Below are positions 36,240 through 47,913 of a stretch of DNA of 64,000 nt, in pieces; the stretch's first letter is position 1, and the number at the start of each line of letters is the position of its first letter. Origin of the DNA: Fragilaria crotonensis (Eukaryota > Bacillariophyta > Fragilariophyceae > Fragilariales > Fragilariaceae). The DNA lies in the NCBI GenBank assembly GCA_022925895.1, contig JAKSYS010000082.1:1-64000 (forward strand), written 5' to 3'. Under the pieces are notes generated by a model that searched no databases, had not been told where the DNA came from, and saw only the letters and a list, made by a program, of their open reading frames with translations. The translations under genes and the position numbers were made by a program.

Positions 36240-36689
36240 TTACGCGAGTGCTACTGACTTTCCACTTGCTTCCGACCACTGCCGAAGAAGAAGAGAATTA
36301 GCAATCCAACAAACAAAGCCGATAGCTTTCTCATCACTCGCCAACTTACTTTTTGGAGCTTCTCCAACATATCTTGTGGTGAAACACTGTCATCCGCAGT
36401 CACCACAACCTTCTTCGTCTCGACATTTGTTTGCACGTCGGAAACGCCTGGAAAAACGGGAAGGGCGCTTAACGTGAGCATTAGACCCTCCTCGAATTTT
36501 TACCGTTAGCATTGGCAATGCTTACCTTCTACCTTTCCCAAAATTCGTTTGACCGCAGAAGCACAACCTTCGCTGTGATTGCAATCATTAGATTGAGTAA
36601 AATACTTTTTGTACAATGTCGACAACGTCGCGCGCAACATCATGAACAACTTACCAAGTCATTCCAACGTTGAACTCGGTTACAGGCAT
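36240..36689 (-). CDS. ATX1: ATX1-type copper chaperone (HMA domain), four exons
   Basis: Exons 36689-36655, 36572-36526, 36447-36350 and 36278-36240 join in frame through introns of 71-82 bp. All begin GTAAG and end CAG. The 72-residue product opens MPVTEFNVGMTC-EGCASAVK, so the Cu(I) motif MTCxGC spans the first exon junction. It continues with ILGKVEGVSDVQTNV, KKVVVTADDSVSP and EKLQK-WSEASGK. Length and beta-alpha-beta-beta-alpha-beta order match yeast Atx1, which hands copper to P-type ATPases of the secretory path. No leader, so cytosolic. No frame break. No single exon is long enough to stand out as an open frame, so simple ORF finding would miss it. Confidence 0.88.
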
Positions 36690-37218
36690 GATAATGGCAA
36701 GTGTTAGTGTGGTTTGGCGTTTGGCGAACTGAGGGCGATGTTGTATATGTAAGATGTGAAATGTGAATTTGCTCTTGACACCAATGAAGCGCGGACACAT
36801 CCGTGGAAGTCGTGTACAATTTCATACTAAACTGCCTGAGTGGTTAAAGTCCCAGTAAAATGACCGGACCGTTCTCTGTACTGCTGTTCTACTAGGCATA
36901 CCCATGCACGGTTCCCACTTCCAACTGCATATCAGCATATCTAACCGAGCCTATCTGTCTGCTTTCGATTGTGTTCCTGTGTCGTTGTCGCGCAATAACA
37001 CGGTGGTGGCCTGGGTCGTGGGCTCGCGGGCCATCGAGGGTACTCGTAGAGGGTAGAGGGTACGCCGTATGCCGCATGCCCATACTTGTACTACAGTACC
37101 AAGGTACGACGTACTAGTCGTAGTCATAGTACAAGTAGAAGCTCGCAACAACGGAGCGTGATTCCAGAACTATACAGTATATAGTATACAGTAACCTGCA
37201 AGCACCAATGATCCGAAA
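36690..37218. other. Divergent spacer, ATX1 and methyltransferase
   Basis: Holds the upstream regions of both genes. GTAC/TAGTAC words cluster at 37080-37200. No gene was seen. Confidence 0.5.
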
Positions 37219-38502
37219 ATGAAAAATCGTCATGGCCTTCCGATAGATCGATCACGTCTGTACACACAACGTCAAACGATGAGGATAACTCCTCTTCACG
37301 CTCAGTTATTGATATGTATCCTTCTCGTCTTTCATGGATTTCACTTTGCAAGTTGTTATTCTACGTTTCTCGTCAAAACTTCTGAGACCTTCAAGCTCGC
37401 AGAGTTGCAGTATTTGGAAGCCAGATTGCAAGCCCGGGATTACTCCTGTGAACGCCTCGTCCTCGACGTTGCGACAGGATGCTCCTTGCTCCGCATAGAT
37501 GGTTTCGATGGCTTCGCACAGAGAAAATGGCCGTCAAGCTTACGGCGAGCCGACTGGGTGGGAGAAATCTTGGCACAAAGTGTCGATCCGCATTCGTTGT
37601 TAACGACGATAGGACGTATTCAATCAATACAACCCGGTTGGACTCTTGACTATCTTCGTTTGCATCAGACGGAAGCTGACGCCACGAAATCATCTGGCTA
37701 CACTTCTCGGTCGCTTATGGTATGCGTTGCACAAGCCATTTCGGCGCCAGCCCACCTAATTCCACATCAGGCATCGGAGAAGTTACTGCTGGTGGATACA
37801 GTAGATTGCTTTTATTTGGTTCGTATGCTGCATAGACCAGCTCAAGAATCTCATAACACCATTGCTTGGAATCACCGTCCTTTTCAGTATAGCTCCTCTA
37901 TCAATCCGAATATCGCAGAGATTATTGTGGACTTTTTGCTCGACGCAGTCGATGGAATGGAGCATCCAAAAGTGTTGGACCCCACGTGTGGAAGTGGCAC
38001 CTTTCTTGCTTATGCCTTGGCGCGGGGTATGGTCGCAGAAGGGTGGGACGTACAGCAAGCATGTGTCGATGGAACCAAAAGAAATCTAGATTCCTTCTTC
38101 GGCAAAAGCGACAGATGGACTGTGTCCAGACGGGACGCAACGGATTGTTTGACCATGGAGAGCATGGACGATGTCGATTGCGTGGTTGCCAATCTTCCGT
38201 GGGGTCAGAACACTATTTCGTACGTTGACGAGAATTCTCGTATATTGGAGAGTATCACTCCATTTTTGAAGGAAAAGACCCCTTGCGCTTTCGCCACAAA
38301 GGATACTAAGTTACAGGTATCCCTAAAGCGTCTGGGTTACACCGTTCTTGGGTGGGCGAATGTGCCACCAACAGATTTTGAACTCCCGAGAGGAAAGAAG
38401 CAGAAAAACAACAGCGATGCGGCGTCGAGCTCACGAAGCAGTGTCTGTGTCATTACTCTCGCGTTGTCACCAATTCACGATCAATGGCAGGAACTCTTGT
38501 AA
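37219..38502 (+). CDS. UPF0020/Trm11-like RNA (guanine-N2) methyltransferase with signal-like leader
   Basis: An intact frame of 427 residues. SAM motif I is VLDPTCGSGTFLAYALA (about residue 250). The catalytic motif IV is VVANLPWGQN, the N-L-P-W form used by Trm11/Trm14-type enzymes that methylate exocyclic guanine N2 in tRNA. A LIPHQASEKLLLV-type middle region precedes it. The first Met is at 37219, but a second (MRITPLHAQLLICILLVFHG, 37279) begins a hydrophobic leader and gives a better signal peptide, so import into the plastid or secretory route is likely. Its last 50 bp also encode the end of the phosphate transporter on the other strand. Confidence 0.8.
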   Translation: MKNRHGLPIDRSRLYTQRQTMRITPLHAQLLICILLVFHGFHFASCYSTFLVKTSETFKLAELQYLEARLQARDYSCERLVLDVATGCSLLRIDGFDGFAQRKWPSSLRRADWVGEILAQSVDPHSLLTTIGRIQSIQPGWTLDYLRLHQTEADATKSSGYTSRSLMVCVAQAISAPAHLIPHQASEKLLLVDTVDCFYLVRMLHRPAQESHNTIAWNHRPFQYSSSINPNIAEIIVDFLLDAVDGMEHPKVLDPTCGSGTFLAYALARGMVAEGWDVQQACVDGTKRNLDSFFGKSDRWTVSRRDATDCLTMESMDDVDCVVANLPWGQNTISYVDENSRILESITPFLKEKTPCAFATKDTKLQVSLKRLGYTVLGWANVPPTDFELPRGKKQKNNSDAASSSRSSVCVITLALSPIHDQWQELL

Positions 38503-40111
38503 AACATTGCGTTAATCCAAATGCAACGATGCTGACACCTGCGCATATCAGCATGACCTTGTCGTCGCCAAAGGACGCAGCAGCTGGTGCAAACAGAGTT
38601 GCTCCCACCAGAGCACCCGCTTTCCCTGCGGCAGCACTGATGCCATTCAGAGTCGACCGACAGTCATGTGAGTAAATAAGACTAGGGAAGACGAAGGTGG
38701 TTGTATTCGGACCAAAGTTGGCGAAGAAAAATGTCATCCCGTACAGAAACACCAACAATGCTGGAGCTCGTCTGAGCTCAGTCCAACATGCTCCAATGAC
38801 AGCATAGAGCAGTCCCATAATGACGAACCCTTGCATTTGCACGTATCTTGGGGTCAGCAAATTGTTGCAGAGTTTCTTCCCCATCAAAAGCGCCGATACT
38901 CCATACCCAGGTAGAGCTATCAATGCTAGAATCAACGAGTTGGTAGCGGCCTTCTTGATGACGTTATCCTCATCGGGATCACCACCGCCAAACGCAGCCT
39001 CCAAGACAATTGGTTGAAAAAGTGTGTTGCCATAAAATAGTATATCGAAAAGGAACCATGTACCTGCGGTACCTAGGAGCTTCTGAAGTAGATCGGGTTC
39101 CATTCGTATGGAGTTCCATATTCCAGGGAGCGCGTCATTACTTTGGTGCTCCTCTTCGAACAAGTCATCACTTTCACTCACGATCAAGGGTTCTTGCCGC
39201 TCCTCATGAATGATCTCCTCAATTGTGGCATCTGGTCCGGGGTCAATTTGAGGAATCGCAACTAGATTCGACGACCTGTACAGCCGGCACTGCAATGCAA
39301 CAAGGAAAACGCCCGGGATACAGCCGAACCCGAGGATGAGGCGCCACACCAGATTGAGCGATGACTCGGGGATTAAGAACAGCAGTGTGACACCCACCAA
39401 AGGAACAGTCAGAAAACCAAAGCCTTGCATCGAAAATGTCAGCACAACACTCTTGAGCTGTTGGATTTTCACGCTAGGCGACACTTCGCCAGCGGCATCA
39501 TGGCTACCTCCTGCGTGCTCGGCACTCAATGTTGCTGCCAAGGGATAAACGGCTCCGGAACCAATCCCCAGAAGGAAGCGCCAAGCTGCCAGCCAAATGT
39601 AAATGTAGTCACCCCAGATCAAGGCACTTCCAACACTACCAACAATTTGAACAGCCATGACCAGTCGCAGCGCTCCCAATCTCCCCAGAAAAGAATCGCC
39701 CAATGCTCCACCGACAATTTGGCCCAGTATCATACCCGCTAACAGAGAGGATGCACATGCGGCTGCGTCGTCAGAGGAACCATGATGCAAGTCTTGAAGT
39801 ATCGGCAGCACGATTGAAATATTGACGACATTGTAGGAGGTTGAAAAATTGGACACCATGGCTGTAATCTGCGCTGGATTTTGATACCACGAGAGTTGGA
39901 CATTGTCGTCATGACTCATCGCCTCGTCGTCATCTGTTATCACTGCGTCTGCTGAGTGGTCGGGAGCATCAGTCCGGGGTGCTTCCATTGTCACTGTCAC
40001 AATCGCGAATTGCTTTCTCGTTGGCGTGAGGTGTGTGTGTCCTGATTCCCGCCAATGAACACTTGCAAAAATGCAAAAACAGACGAAAATCAATACTTGG
40101 GAAAATGACAC
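38453..40111 (-). CDS. MFS phosphate:H+ symporter-like transporter (Pho84/PHT1 type)
   Basis: An intact frame of 552 residues with about 12 membrane segments. MFS signature: GQIVGGALGDSFLGRLGALR after helix 2, then WRFLLGIGSGAVYPL. The central acidic loop (about residues 280-340) divides the halves. The C-terminal half holds NFGPNTTTFVFPSLIYS-HDCRSTLNGISAAAGK, the hallmark of the phosphate:proton symporters (Pho84, PHT1). Expected role: phosphate uptake at the plasma membrane. The given Met starts a hydrophobic stretch atypical of the family. The internal Met at residue 42 (MEAPRTDAP) gives a Pho84-like cytosolic N-terminus and may be the true start. Confidence 0.85.
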   Translation of the reverse strand: MSFSQVLIFVCFCIFASVHWRESGHTHLTPTRKQFAIVTVTMEAPRTDAPDHSADAVITDDDEAMSHDDNVQLSWYQNPAQITAMVSNFSTSYNVVNISIVLPILQDLHHGSSDDAAACASSLLAGMILGQIVGGALGDSFLGRLGALRLVMAVQIVGSVGSALIWGDYIYIWLAAWRFLLGIGSGAVYPLAATLSAEHAGGSHDAAGEVSPSVKIQQLKSVVLTFSMQGFGFLTVPLVGVTLLFLIPESSLNLVWRLILGFGCIPGVFLVALQCRLYRSSNLVAIPQIDPGPDATIEEIIHEERQEPLIVSESDDLFEEEHQSNDALPGIWNSIRMEPDLLQKLLGTAGTWFLFDILFYGNTLFQPIVLEAAFGGGDPDEDNVIKKAATNSLILALIALPGYGVSALLMGKKLCNNLLTPRYVQMQGFVIMGLLYAVIGACWTELRRAPALLVFLYGMTFFFANFGPNTTTFVFPSLIYSHDCRSTLNGISAAAGKAGALVGATLFAPAAASFGDDKVMLICAGVSIVAFGLTQCFTRVPAIDRELVTTRE

Positions 40112-40482
40112 GGGTTTGTCACACCCATAGGAAAAAGTGACGATTCACCTTACCTTTTACTTGAACGTAATAATTTTGATATATATTTTTTCATCAATTG
40201 ACGTAGGTGGGTTCACCATGAGTGTTGTCGTTGTTTATGTTCATGACTGCATTGCTTCTCGCCGCGTTGATCAAGTAGGGTTTGGAAGGCGTTTAGGAGT
40301 TGTGAATGAGGTCAATGACTGGATAAAATGGAATGTGTGGACGTGTGTGCGACCACATTGAGCCGACTTGTGCGGGTTGATGCTTTTGTTGGATTGCCGC
40401 TTAACGACTGCCTTTCTTTGTTGCAAACACGTCGCTAATCTTATCTCCTATTCCTTCTTCAGCTCATCAGATATTTTCAAAA

Positions 40483-40670
40483 ATGGCCGAGACACGCAAA
40501 CCGAACAAGCTTTACAATATCCACCCTAAGGAATACGGAAAGGAGGTCGTGCCTGCCGAGTGACTGGACGCCCAGGAGGTATGGGATTGATCCGCAAATA
40601 CGGTATCAACATGAAGCGTCAAGTGTTCCGCGAACGTGCTATCGACATGGGATGGGAGAAATACAGTTAA
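40483..40670 (+). CDS. RPS29: Ribosomal protein uS14 (S29), zinc-less form, with one frame break
   Basis: ATG at 40483 starts AETRKPNKLYNIHPKEYGK. After a one-base break at about 40541 (GG run) the frame continues GRACRVTGRPGG-MGLIRKYGINM and KRQVFRERAIDMGW to TAA at 40668-40670. LIRKYG-x-NM-x-RQ-x-FRE is diagnostic of S29, a small 40S head protein. S29 usually binds zinc through CxxC..CxxC, but here only the first Cys remains (CRVT, MKRQV). About 62 codons, slightly longer than the usual 56. The break may be an assembly error since both halves are fully conserved. The TTCTTCAG upstream of the ATG may be the end of a 5'-UTR intron. Confidence 0.8.
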
Positions 40671-41262
40671 ACTATCGAGTATCTGTAGAGAAACCTCATT
40701 AATTCTTTGCCGATTGTCCTGGTGTTTTTGACGATGTGACCGAGTATTTTATCGTTGCAGATGGAGAGTGTGTTTCATTGCGGCCACCTTTATTGGCGAA
40801 TCATCGGTCTCATAAGGGCTGTTGATTTACATGCCGACACTTTGCCAATAACTGAACCAACATGCAGCTGCCTTGGACCGGCAACGGCCTCAACGGACTA
40901 CTCTGAGCTCATGCTGAAGTCGTCGAGTACCTGGTGGCATTATGCATACATGGCTCGGATTAAGCAAGCTCTTGCTCATGTGAGCGAAACCAGACAGTTG
41001 AAGGTATCGCAGACGATTTTGCGTTAATTTAGGCTCATTCGTCTCACTCTACCGTAGACTCTAGAGCGACAAGAGTGAGCGTGTTGCTCACGCCAGCACC
41101 TCGACCATCGACCATTGTAGCGCATTAGTGTCGTACTGTTTCCGTCGTATTGGCATCGTGCTGGATCAGTCGAGTGCTCGTAGGTAGAGTAGCTAGAATA
41201 GGGCTATATTGCCGTTCGTGGGCAATAGTGATGGTAGTCCACTCCGAGGACACGATAAAATG
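40671..41262. other. Spacer downstream of uS14
   Basis: A plus-strand open frame at 40755-41027 has no recognisable domain. I do not call it. Confidence 0.4.
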
Positions 41263-41700
41263 TTACAGTAGCACCTTCAGGTCGCTGAGATGCAAATCCA
41301 CAGCCATATTTTTGCCGCTGACATGAGGGCGGTTAAGGGAACCCGAAACGACCTTCCAAATTGGTCGGTAATATCGCAAAGAATCAAACCAACTAATGGT
41401 CGCATTAGTGCCCGCAAGACATGGTCTTCGCGCTTGGTTGGTAGGGTTGTCCTCTGTGAACACCTGCCTACCCGGGTAGCATTGGCCCACTGCAACCGCT
41501 TTGCGGACAACACGGCAGCAAACCAAGTTCAAACGCATCTTCAATTTCGACTCTGGATGTTTCGCATTGTGGATGAAGAAGAACCTATTGTCCCCATAAA
41601 TAAACAAGGGACCCAACAATGGTACTTCCACCATGTGTGACATTATCCGATACCATGCCGAGTTTTCATTCCTTGTTTCATCACAGCAACTCTGCTCCAA
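41263..41700 (-). mobile_element. Copia RNase H-region fossil
   Basis: The minus strand shows the late RNase H layout of diatom copia elements: a VEVPLLGPLFIYGDN-like segment, then HPESKLKM, VVRKAVAVG and FTEDNPTNQA. No LTR or upstream domains are traceable. It is old and strongly decayed with several breaks, and is followed by kilobases of CpG-poor sequence that may hold the rest. Confidence 0.5.
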
Positions 41701-44700
41701 TTGTACTTGTCTTGATGGTTGATCTTGTTCAGGCTAGCTATTCAGGTGAATCAAGAACCCGCCATGAATTGCTGGCAACTTGCATGGTCGGAATCAACAA
41801 CCAACCTACGGAGGTCATTGTCATTGCTACATGGCTTGGCACACATTGGGTGGGATTGCCTCCTTGACATATCCACGGAAAATTCCAATCACATTCCTTA
41901 CTGAATGTGGTCATGCCAATGTCTGGGTTGGGCAGGGCAAACAACATGATTCAAGCTTACTTGTTGTCAACAAGATAATGGGAAAGTGCTTCAATCTGTC
42001 CTCCATGTGGCATGATTGTTAAATGTTAAGCAAGGTCTGACATCTTGGCTATGATGTGAATCTGTCCCATTTGATATATCAGCACAGTATCATCTTATGT
42101 GTTGGTTGAAGATTGATGGCAAAGCGTCGAGGATTGGCATCGTGTCAGCAGCAAGCTCTCGCGTCGTTCAGCTGTGAAAAGATCCGCTTTTCCGCTTTGT
42201 CTACTTCCAGATCAAAAACACTTCATGGGAAATGTCGAGACGTTCACAACAGCAGCCATTTGGATGCACATACTTACTTAACCTCATTGCTTATGCAGGC
42301 ACTCCCTCCGTCACCGCTGGATATCGAGTCAAGCGGAGCTGACGACCCCTGGATAGGATTCTTAGTGTCCCCACGTGAATGGTTTCGGGTCTTGTCATCA
42401 AGAATTTGTCAATCTTCATCAGAAGGCGGGTTCTCCTGCGTGTGTCATTTGATGTTGTGTTTACGGTTGTGCTGAAGCCATTTTTTTTAACATATATGTA
42501 CACTAGCTAGTATCGAACGTGAGAGTGGCATTGGATGTATTTGCCTTACGTATCTTGTGCATATCAACAATATACATTGCTTACTACAGCATGGAAACCT
42601 TAGGTGTCTGACCCACGACATAAACAATTCTTTTTACCGCTCTTGTTATAAACATATATGGTAAGCAGCAACTTTGCTTGTGGCTTTGTTCAAAATGACA
42701 TTTGTTTGTAAGCAACAAAAACAGCAAAAATAAATACAAGGAGATACCATTTATGACTTGCTAAAGTGAACTAATTGGGCTACTAGCTAAAATGACATCC
42801 TCAAAAGAAACGTTGATTTAACAATGCTTGATGCTATTATATTTGTCGCAAAGTGACCAAAGGTTGTCAGGTACCTGAACATATTATCATCCAATTGTCA
42901 TACATGTTTGCTACTTCCTGACAGCAGGCCATAGATGGACATGCATTGCCATCTAAACTTATTCTGATCATGATGGACAATGATGAACCACCATGATAGC
43001 ATAACCTTTAAGAGGATAGCAGTAGTTGCAGTATTGGTTGGCATCTGTCATCCTCTCAGGTGGGTCTGTACCATAGGTCTTGGTTGGTCTTGAACTTCTC
43101 CCACGGTTTTGGAATGATCATGCAAAGGCTGACTTCACGATCACACATTGCTCACACACCTTGTTCCTTCTTACCAGCATCACTACCTAATTCCTTTCCT
43201 TACAACCTTCACCATTTCCCTTATCTGACGGCGCGGTCATCTGACATGCCTTTCTCAGTACTGCACGCAGTTTTCTCCTCAAGGCCAATGAAGGTGACAA
43301 CAAGCAAGCATTTGTGCAATTCTTTCCGATTCGCAGGGCACAGTTCTTGTGTCCATTTACCGATGTGGGTTGCAATTTGGTGATGTGACCACCAGCCATT
43401 GATTAGGCTTTCCTCTGAAAGCCCTCCATCATTTTGTCATTTTGAGATGGCATCAGAATTCCTTCTTTGTCTGCAGAGGCCTGGCTCCATTGTCAAGAAT
43501 TGGGAGATTATCATGGTGATCTCCATTGGACCGCATCCTGTTACAGTGAGGAATTGGCTGAATTGTCCAGCAAGTGGTCACGCACATTCATCAAAGTTCT
43601 CTGGGGCCTCACTCCAAACGCGTGTGTTTGTTGTGGCTATCACCGCAGCAATGATGCAATTGCATTGTTGCACTCCAGTATAATACATAACCCACCAAGC
43701 AAACCCATCTCTTTTCTCAATCCAGTTTGCCATTTAGTTGTCGTTCTGACACTCTAGTAATCAGGTTTGACTCCTTGAGATCCACATTTTTCTACAAAGT
43801 GTGTCATCTTCTTCAAGTAATGCATACCATTGAGTTCCCATGCTTTGTCATCTTGAACAGCCGTTGGTAACCGCGATAAATATATGTACCCGCACCTTCG
43901 ACCGCAACGTTGTCGTCCGCCGTTTGTTGTTTTTGGTTGCCTCTGGTGTCGTAAACCGCACACATGTTCTGCGCAATCACATTTTTGGCAAATTCAGCTG
44001 TCTATCCACCGGGAGGCTAAAGTTTGCACATTGAGCAAGCAAAAGGCAAAATGTTGGCAGTGTTCCCACTGACAATGATTGTAGGAGCTTGTTGCCTCAA
44101 CTTGTTTATATCAATCAATTCGACCACCAAAGCAAATCTTTCTTGGTCTCACCATGCATTGCGGCCTTGGTCATGTTCGACCGGGGCAAGTGGCTGAGGT
44201 AGCGGTTCGGCAAACATGAACCCCAACTTTGCAAAAGTGCCAACGGAATAGTTCCATCACCTGTTCACACGCACAGTCCACAATCATCCTCATGTTGGAA
44301 TGGTACTAGTAGCAGTACGGACCCATTGTAGTAAGCAAGCAATTTCATTCAGTAAATGAGCCAGTGTCGGCAACGTAGCTGGCATTTTTTTGTCCGAAAT
44401 TCCTGAAAAGAAGAAGGGTCGGATGCGAGATGATTCAGACTCCACTTTGTGTCGTCACATCTACTATGGCTGGTAAATGGGGTGTTTGCATATTGGTTCC
44501 CAATCGCACGTTACGAGGTGCTGCTGAGGATCGAATCGTTTCTGTTTTGATGATGCATTGTTCTTGCCTTGCTCACCAACCCCTGATGTAATTAGTAGGG
44601 TCAGCACCAAATTGCCATTGAAGGTCAGTGAGATTTGTCAGTTAAGCCACCAGGATAATGATACACCATCCAATCCAGCACCAACATCCTGGAGTTTGAA

Positions 44701-47336
44701 TATGATGTGGAAACTCAAGAGAGACATAAAGACGTATTCAGTGCGCCTATTTGGACCCTTTTCTAAAGCATACTTCATGGAACATTTTCCTGTTTGGCAT
44801 ATGATATCTACTGTGGCTGGGTCATCTGGCGTGTCTTTCTTGGCTGGTGAAGTTCAGGTGAGGTAGGAATTTGAGGACAAGGGAAGGAGTGTAGCTCCTC
44901 TTTAGGAAAAGTACCAGTCTGAAATTGCGTCTGCTTTGAATTTGCATCACTTCTATTTGGAGACATGAACCGTTGGAATGGGCTTTAGCCTTCCCATCTG
45001 CCTAAAAATATACTGCCCCTGGTAGAATTCATGCAAACATCAAAATAATTCTAAGCCTCACCTTGGCTGGACATGATGCGGAGTGCGGGACTTCACGGCA
45101 TCGAACTTATCGGTCTTGATACCGTGGAGGAGAAAACAAATCTTGTTCAGTTTCGGGTCTTTGTCCATGTTTGCTCCATTATCTCCATTGTGACATGGTG
45201 CTGCTCCTCTTCGTGCACTTTCACCTGCCATTCAAAATGCAAACGGTGCTAGTGACCGTTGTTGGCAGTGTTCTTGAGTTAATCATTGGCCAGCGTGTCC
45301 GTGCTTTCCACATAATATGGACCCAAGAAATGCTTAGAAAGGTCGGCTAATGTCATTTAATTGTCACTTCGGTATCGCGTTGGAACATTGTCAGAAGGCC
45401 CCATTTGGTCACATGGTCATTTGAAGGCGTATATTTTTGTCAGGCGCTCGTCTTCAATTAATTTGATTCAAATGAGCATTGATTTAGCTGTTGTTCAAAT
45501 GTCATGGGTATGGACTAAACAACAATGGCATTAAAGCAAATAATGTTTTGGATAGCTAACTTGCTACTATGTGCAATTCAGTCAATCTTTCCTCCTTGAT
45601 ATTTGACTTCTGAATTGTCTATTACATCAATTCTGCTGCGGCAAATTTCACTTTTGGATTTGTATATTCTGTGCAATCAGATTGTCATTTAACTGTCTCG
45701 TCTCTTTTGATTTCATATTCTTTCCATCGAATTGTGTCTAAACAGTGTGTAATTTTCGGTACCAAGTTGCATTTTTCTGGCATATTCATAGATATGCTGT
45801 GGAAAAGGTTTTCTTGTCCTCTGCATTCAGTGTTGTACTCATTTTTCTTTTTCCTATGGTGAGGGACCTAGTTACATCTCTTTTGTTTCTGTCCTGATAC
45901 ACAACAGTTTATTTTATCATCATCACTTCTTTTGTCCGTCAAGAAGTTTCAAGTCAAAGTGTTCTTGCACTCCTGCCGGTTTGGTCTGTTGTCTCCTGGG
46001 TTGCCATAAAACTGATCGGCGTTGTAAGACATGGTTGTGAAAGGCTATGTGATTGTTGCTCCCATGCTAAGGCGAGTGTCACCATCTCATTCAGGGAGAT
46101 AGACACCGTTTGTTGCAACAGGAACAAGAATGGTATCATACTACCTAAGGGTCTGCGCGCTACTCGTGGATGGCAACGCGCAACAACAACAACAAGAATT
46201 ATGAGCTCCTTCCATTCAAAGAAGCTTAACATGTGAGTGGAACTGGATTGGTGCTGCGTGTCTTGTATGAATTGGGCATGTAGTTAGAGTTTGGGTGACG
46301 GGGAAGTTAATAGGGTGCAAGATGATGTATTGATCAACATGTTTTTATGATGCTCCAGAATCAACGGAGGATTTATTGGAAACAAAGTGATTGCTGGTTG
46401 CTGGCTGCTTCAGAGCAAATGGTTCTTTGCGTCTACAATTGATTTGATATTGTACTGGTGGGTCATCCTCAACCACCATTATTTGTCACTATGAAAGCCC
46501 ATGACAAAGACTATTTGGATGCCATTCATGCTGTGTAATAGGCTTGGAGAGACCTGACCAAGGCTCGATTGTATGCATTGGTATTGCCTCTGGGTGCCTT
46601 GCCATTTGCAGCCGTCAAGTGGTTATTGCTCACTTATGATTATGGAGCAGTGTGTGTGAAATAACCATGCTTATTTGGAAAGCAGCCATGAATTAGCAAC
46701 TTCAGAGGAAGAGATGTTAGACAGCAGCTGGAAATGCGCGCCAACCCAGGTTACTACCTCATAACTTATTGTCAACCTCTAGTGGAAAGTCCTCCTAATT
46801 GCTAGTACTGTACAATGTAGCAAAAAAGGGACGCACTCTGACTACCACGGTACTGGCACAAGTATTGTAGTAGAAGTTGCACATGGAACGGGTATGCATA
46901 CGTGGTACGCATACTTCCAACGTACAAGTACTCGACGTACTGTACTCGTACAACCGTACAACCTTCTACTACGGTGGTAGTACGCTTCTCCGTTGTACAG
47001 AGTACTTGTAGAATACTCCTACAATTAGGTGGTCGGTGGCGTACGCTGCGCTGCCGGTCAGATTATCACCAAGACCAACGATCGTCGTACAGAATGATTT
47101 TAGCTCGAAGTACTATATTATAAATTAATTGTGTGGTCGGTGGCGTCTGTTACGTATGATCAAATGCTGTCTCATACTCGGTATGATATATGTCACATGC
47201 ATAAGCACAACGAGTCGTCGTCTGTGCGGAGACCACTCATGACTGCACTACTTGCGTATAGTACTGAACTGTGTACACAACCGCACAACCCATACCGTAC
47301 GTGTTAAAGTCCGACCAATTGGGAGGTACCCACTAG
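41701..47336. other. CpG-poor decayed intergenic block
   Basis: About 5.6 kb with no supported gene. CpG is scarce while TpG and CpA are common, most clearly at 42500-43050 and 45400-45900. Short open frames lack domains. 46805-47110 is GTAC-rich (TAGTAC, TACTCGTAC words). Probably remnants of methylated repeats. Confidence 0.5.
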
Positions 47337-47359
47337 TCAAGTATAAATGAACGTCGCAG

Positions 47360-47617
47360 TTAACCAAGCTGTACTACGTGTTGCAGTCTTGTCATCAACA
47401 GATTGACATATCCGACTTGAGCACTCTCGAATCCCATTCCTTTCGAACTCACTGACAATCGTTTCATCCAATTGTGCAGTGTTGGCAACCGGAGCGATAC
47501 GAAAAGGAAGTAAAGCGTCGTTGTCGTTTTCAGCAGGGTCGATAAAGGCAAGGTGCGTCCTGTCGTAACCTTTTTTGGTTTCTCCCAGCCAAGTGATGCG
47601 ATATTTTTAGCTTCCAT
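47360..47617 (-). CDS. Small unknown protein, divergent from the G-alpha gene
   Basis: ATG at 47617 opens MEAKNIASLGWEKPKK. After a possible one-base loss in an A6 run near 47565, an adjacent frame reads KKGYDRTHLAFIDPAENDND and FRIAPVANTAQLDETIV, which looks more protein-like, while the uninterrupted frame stops at 47360. The adjacent frame would end at 47337. I do not recognise the family. It faces away from G-alpha over about 300 bp, which may be a shared promoter. Confidence 0.35.
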   Translation of the reverse strand: MEAKNIASLGWEKPKKVTTGRTLPLSTLLKTTTTLYFLFVSLRLPTLHNWMKRLSVSSKGMGFESAQVGYVNLLMTRLQHVVQLG

Positions 47618-47913
47618 GTCTTTTTGTGTTTAGTGATCTTTGTTTTGTTAAATTTCTTCGGGAATGTAGATACTTCGATCGTGTATTTGGGAACAATCGT
47701 GTACTAAGAGTACAATTTGTACGGTGTTGCAAGCCGTCACGATCAACCACCCTCGGTTGTTGGCTTTGGGAATGACCCGTCCTGGGAATCTAACCCGTTG
47801 TTTGCTTGGTTCGTTGCCCCTTTGAATAGGTTGGTTCGATAGGAATCAATCGAATCGTTAGTGTTATCATCTCGGTTTAAAACACTTGGTGACGCTAAGG
47901 AAAGGAGCAGCAG

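Noticed and set aside
36825-36900. tRNA-like box A (GCCTGAGTGGTTAAAG)
   Set aside because: No matching box B or cloverleaf can be drawn downstream.
40137-40361. Plus-strand open frame between the transporter and uS14
   Set aside because: No domain or conserved-looking sequence. It lies in the likely promoter/5'-UTR region of uS14.
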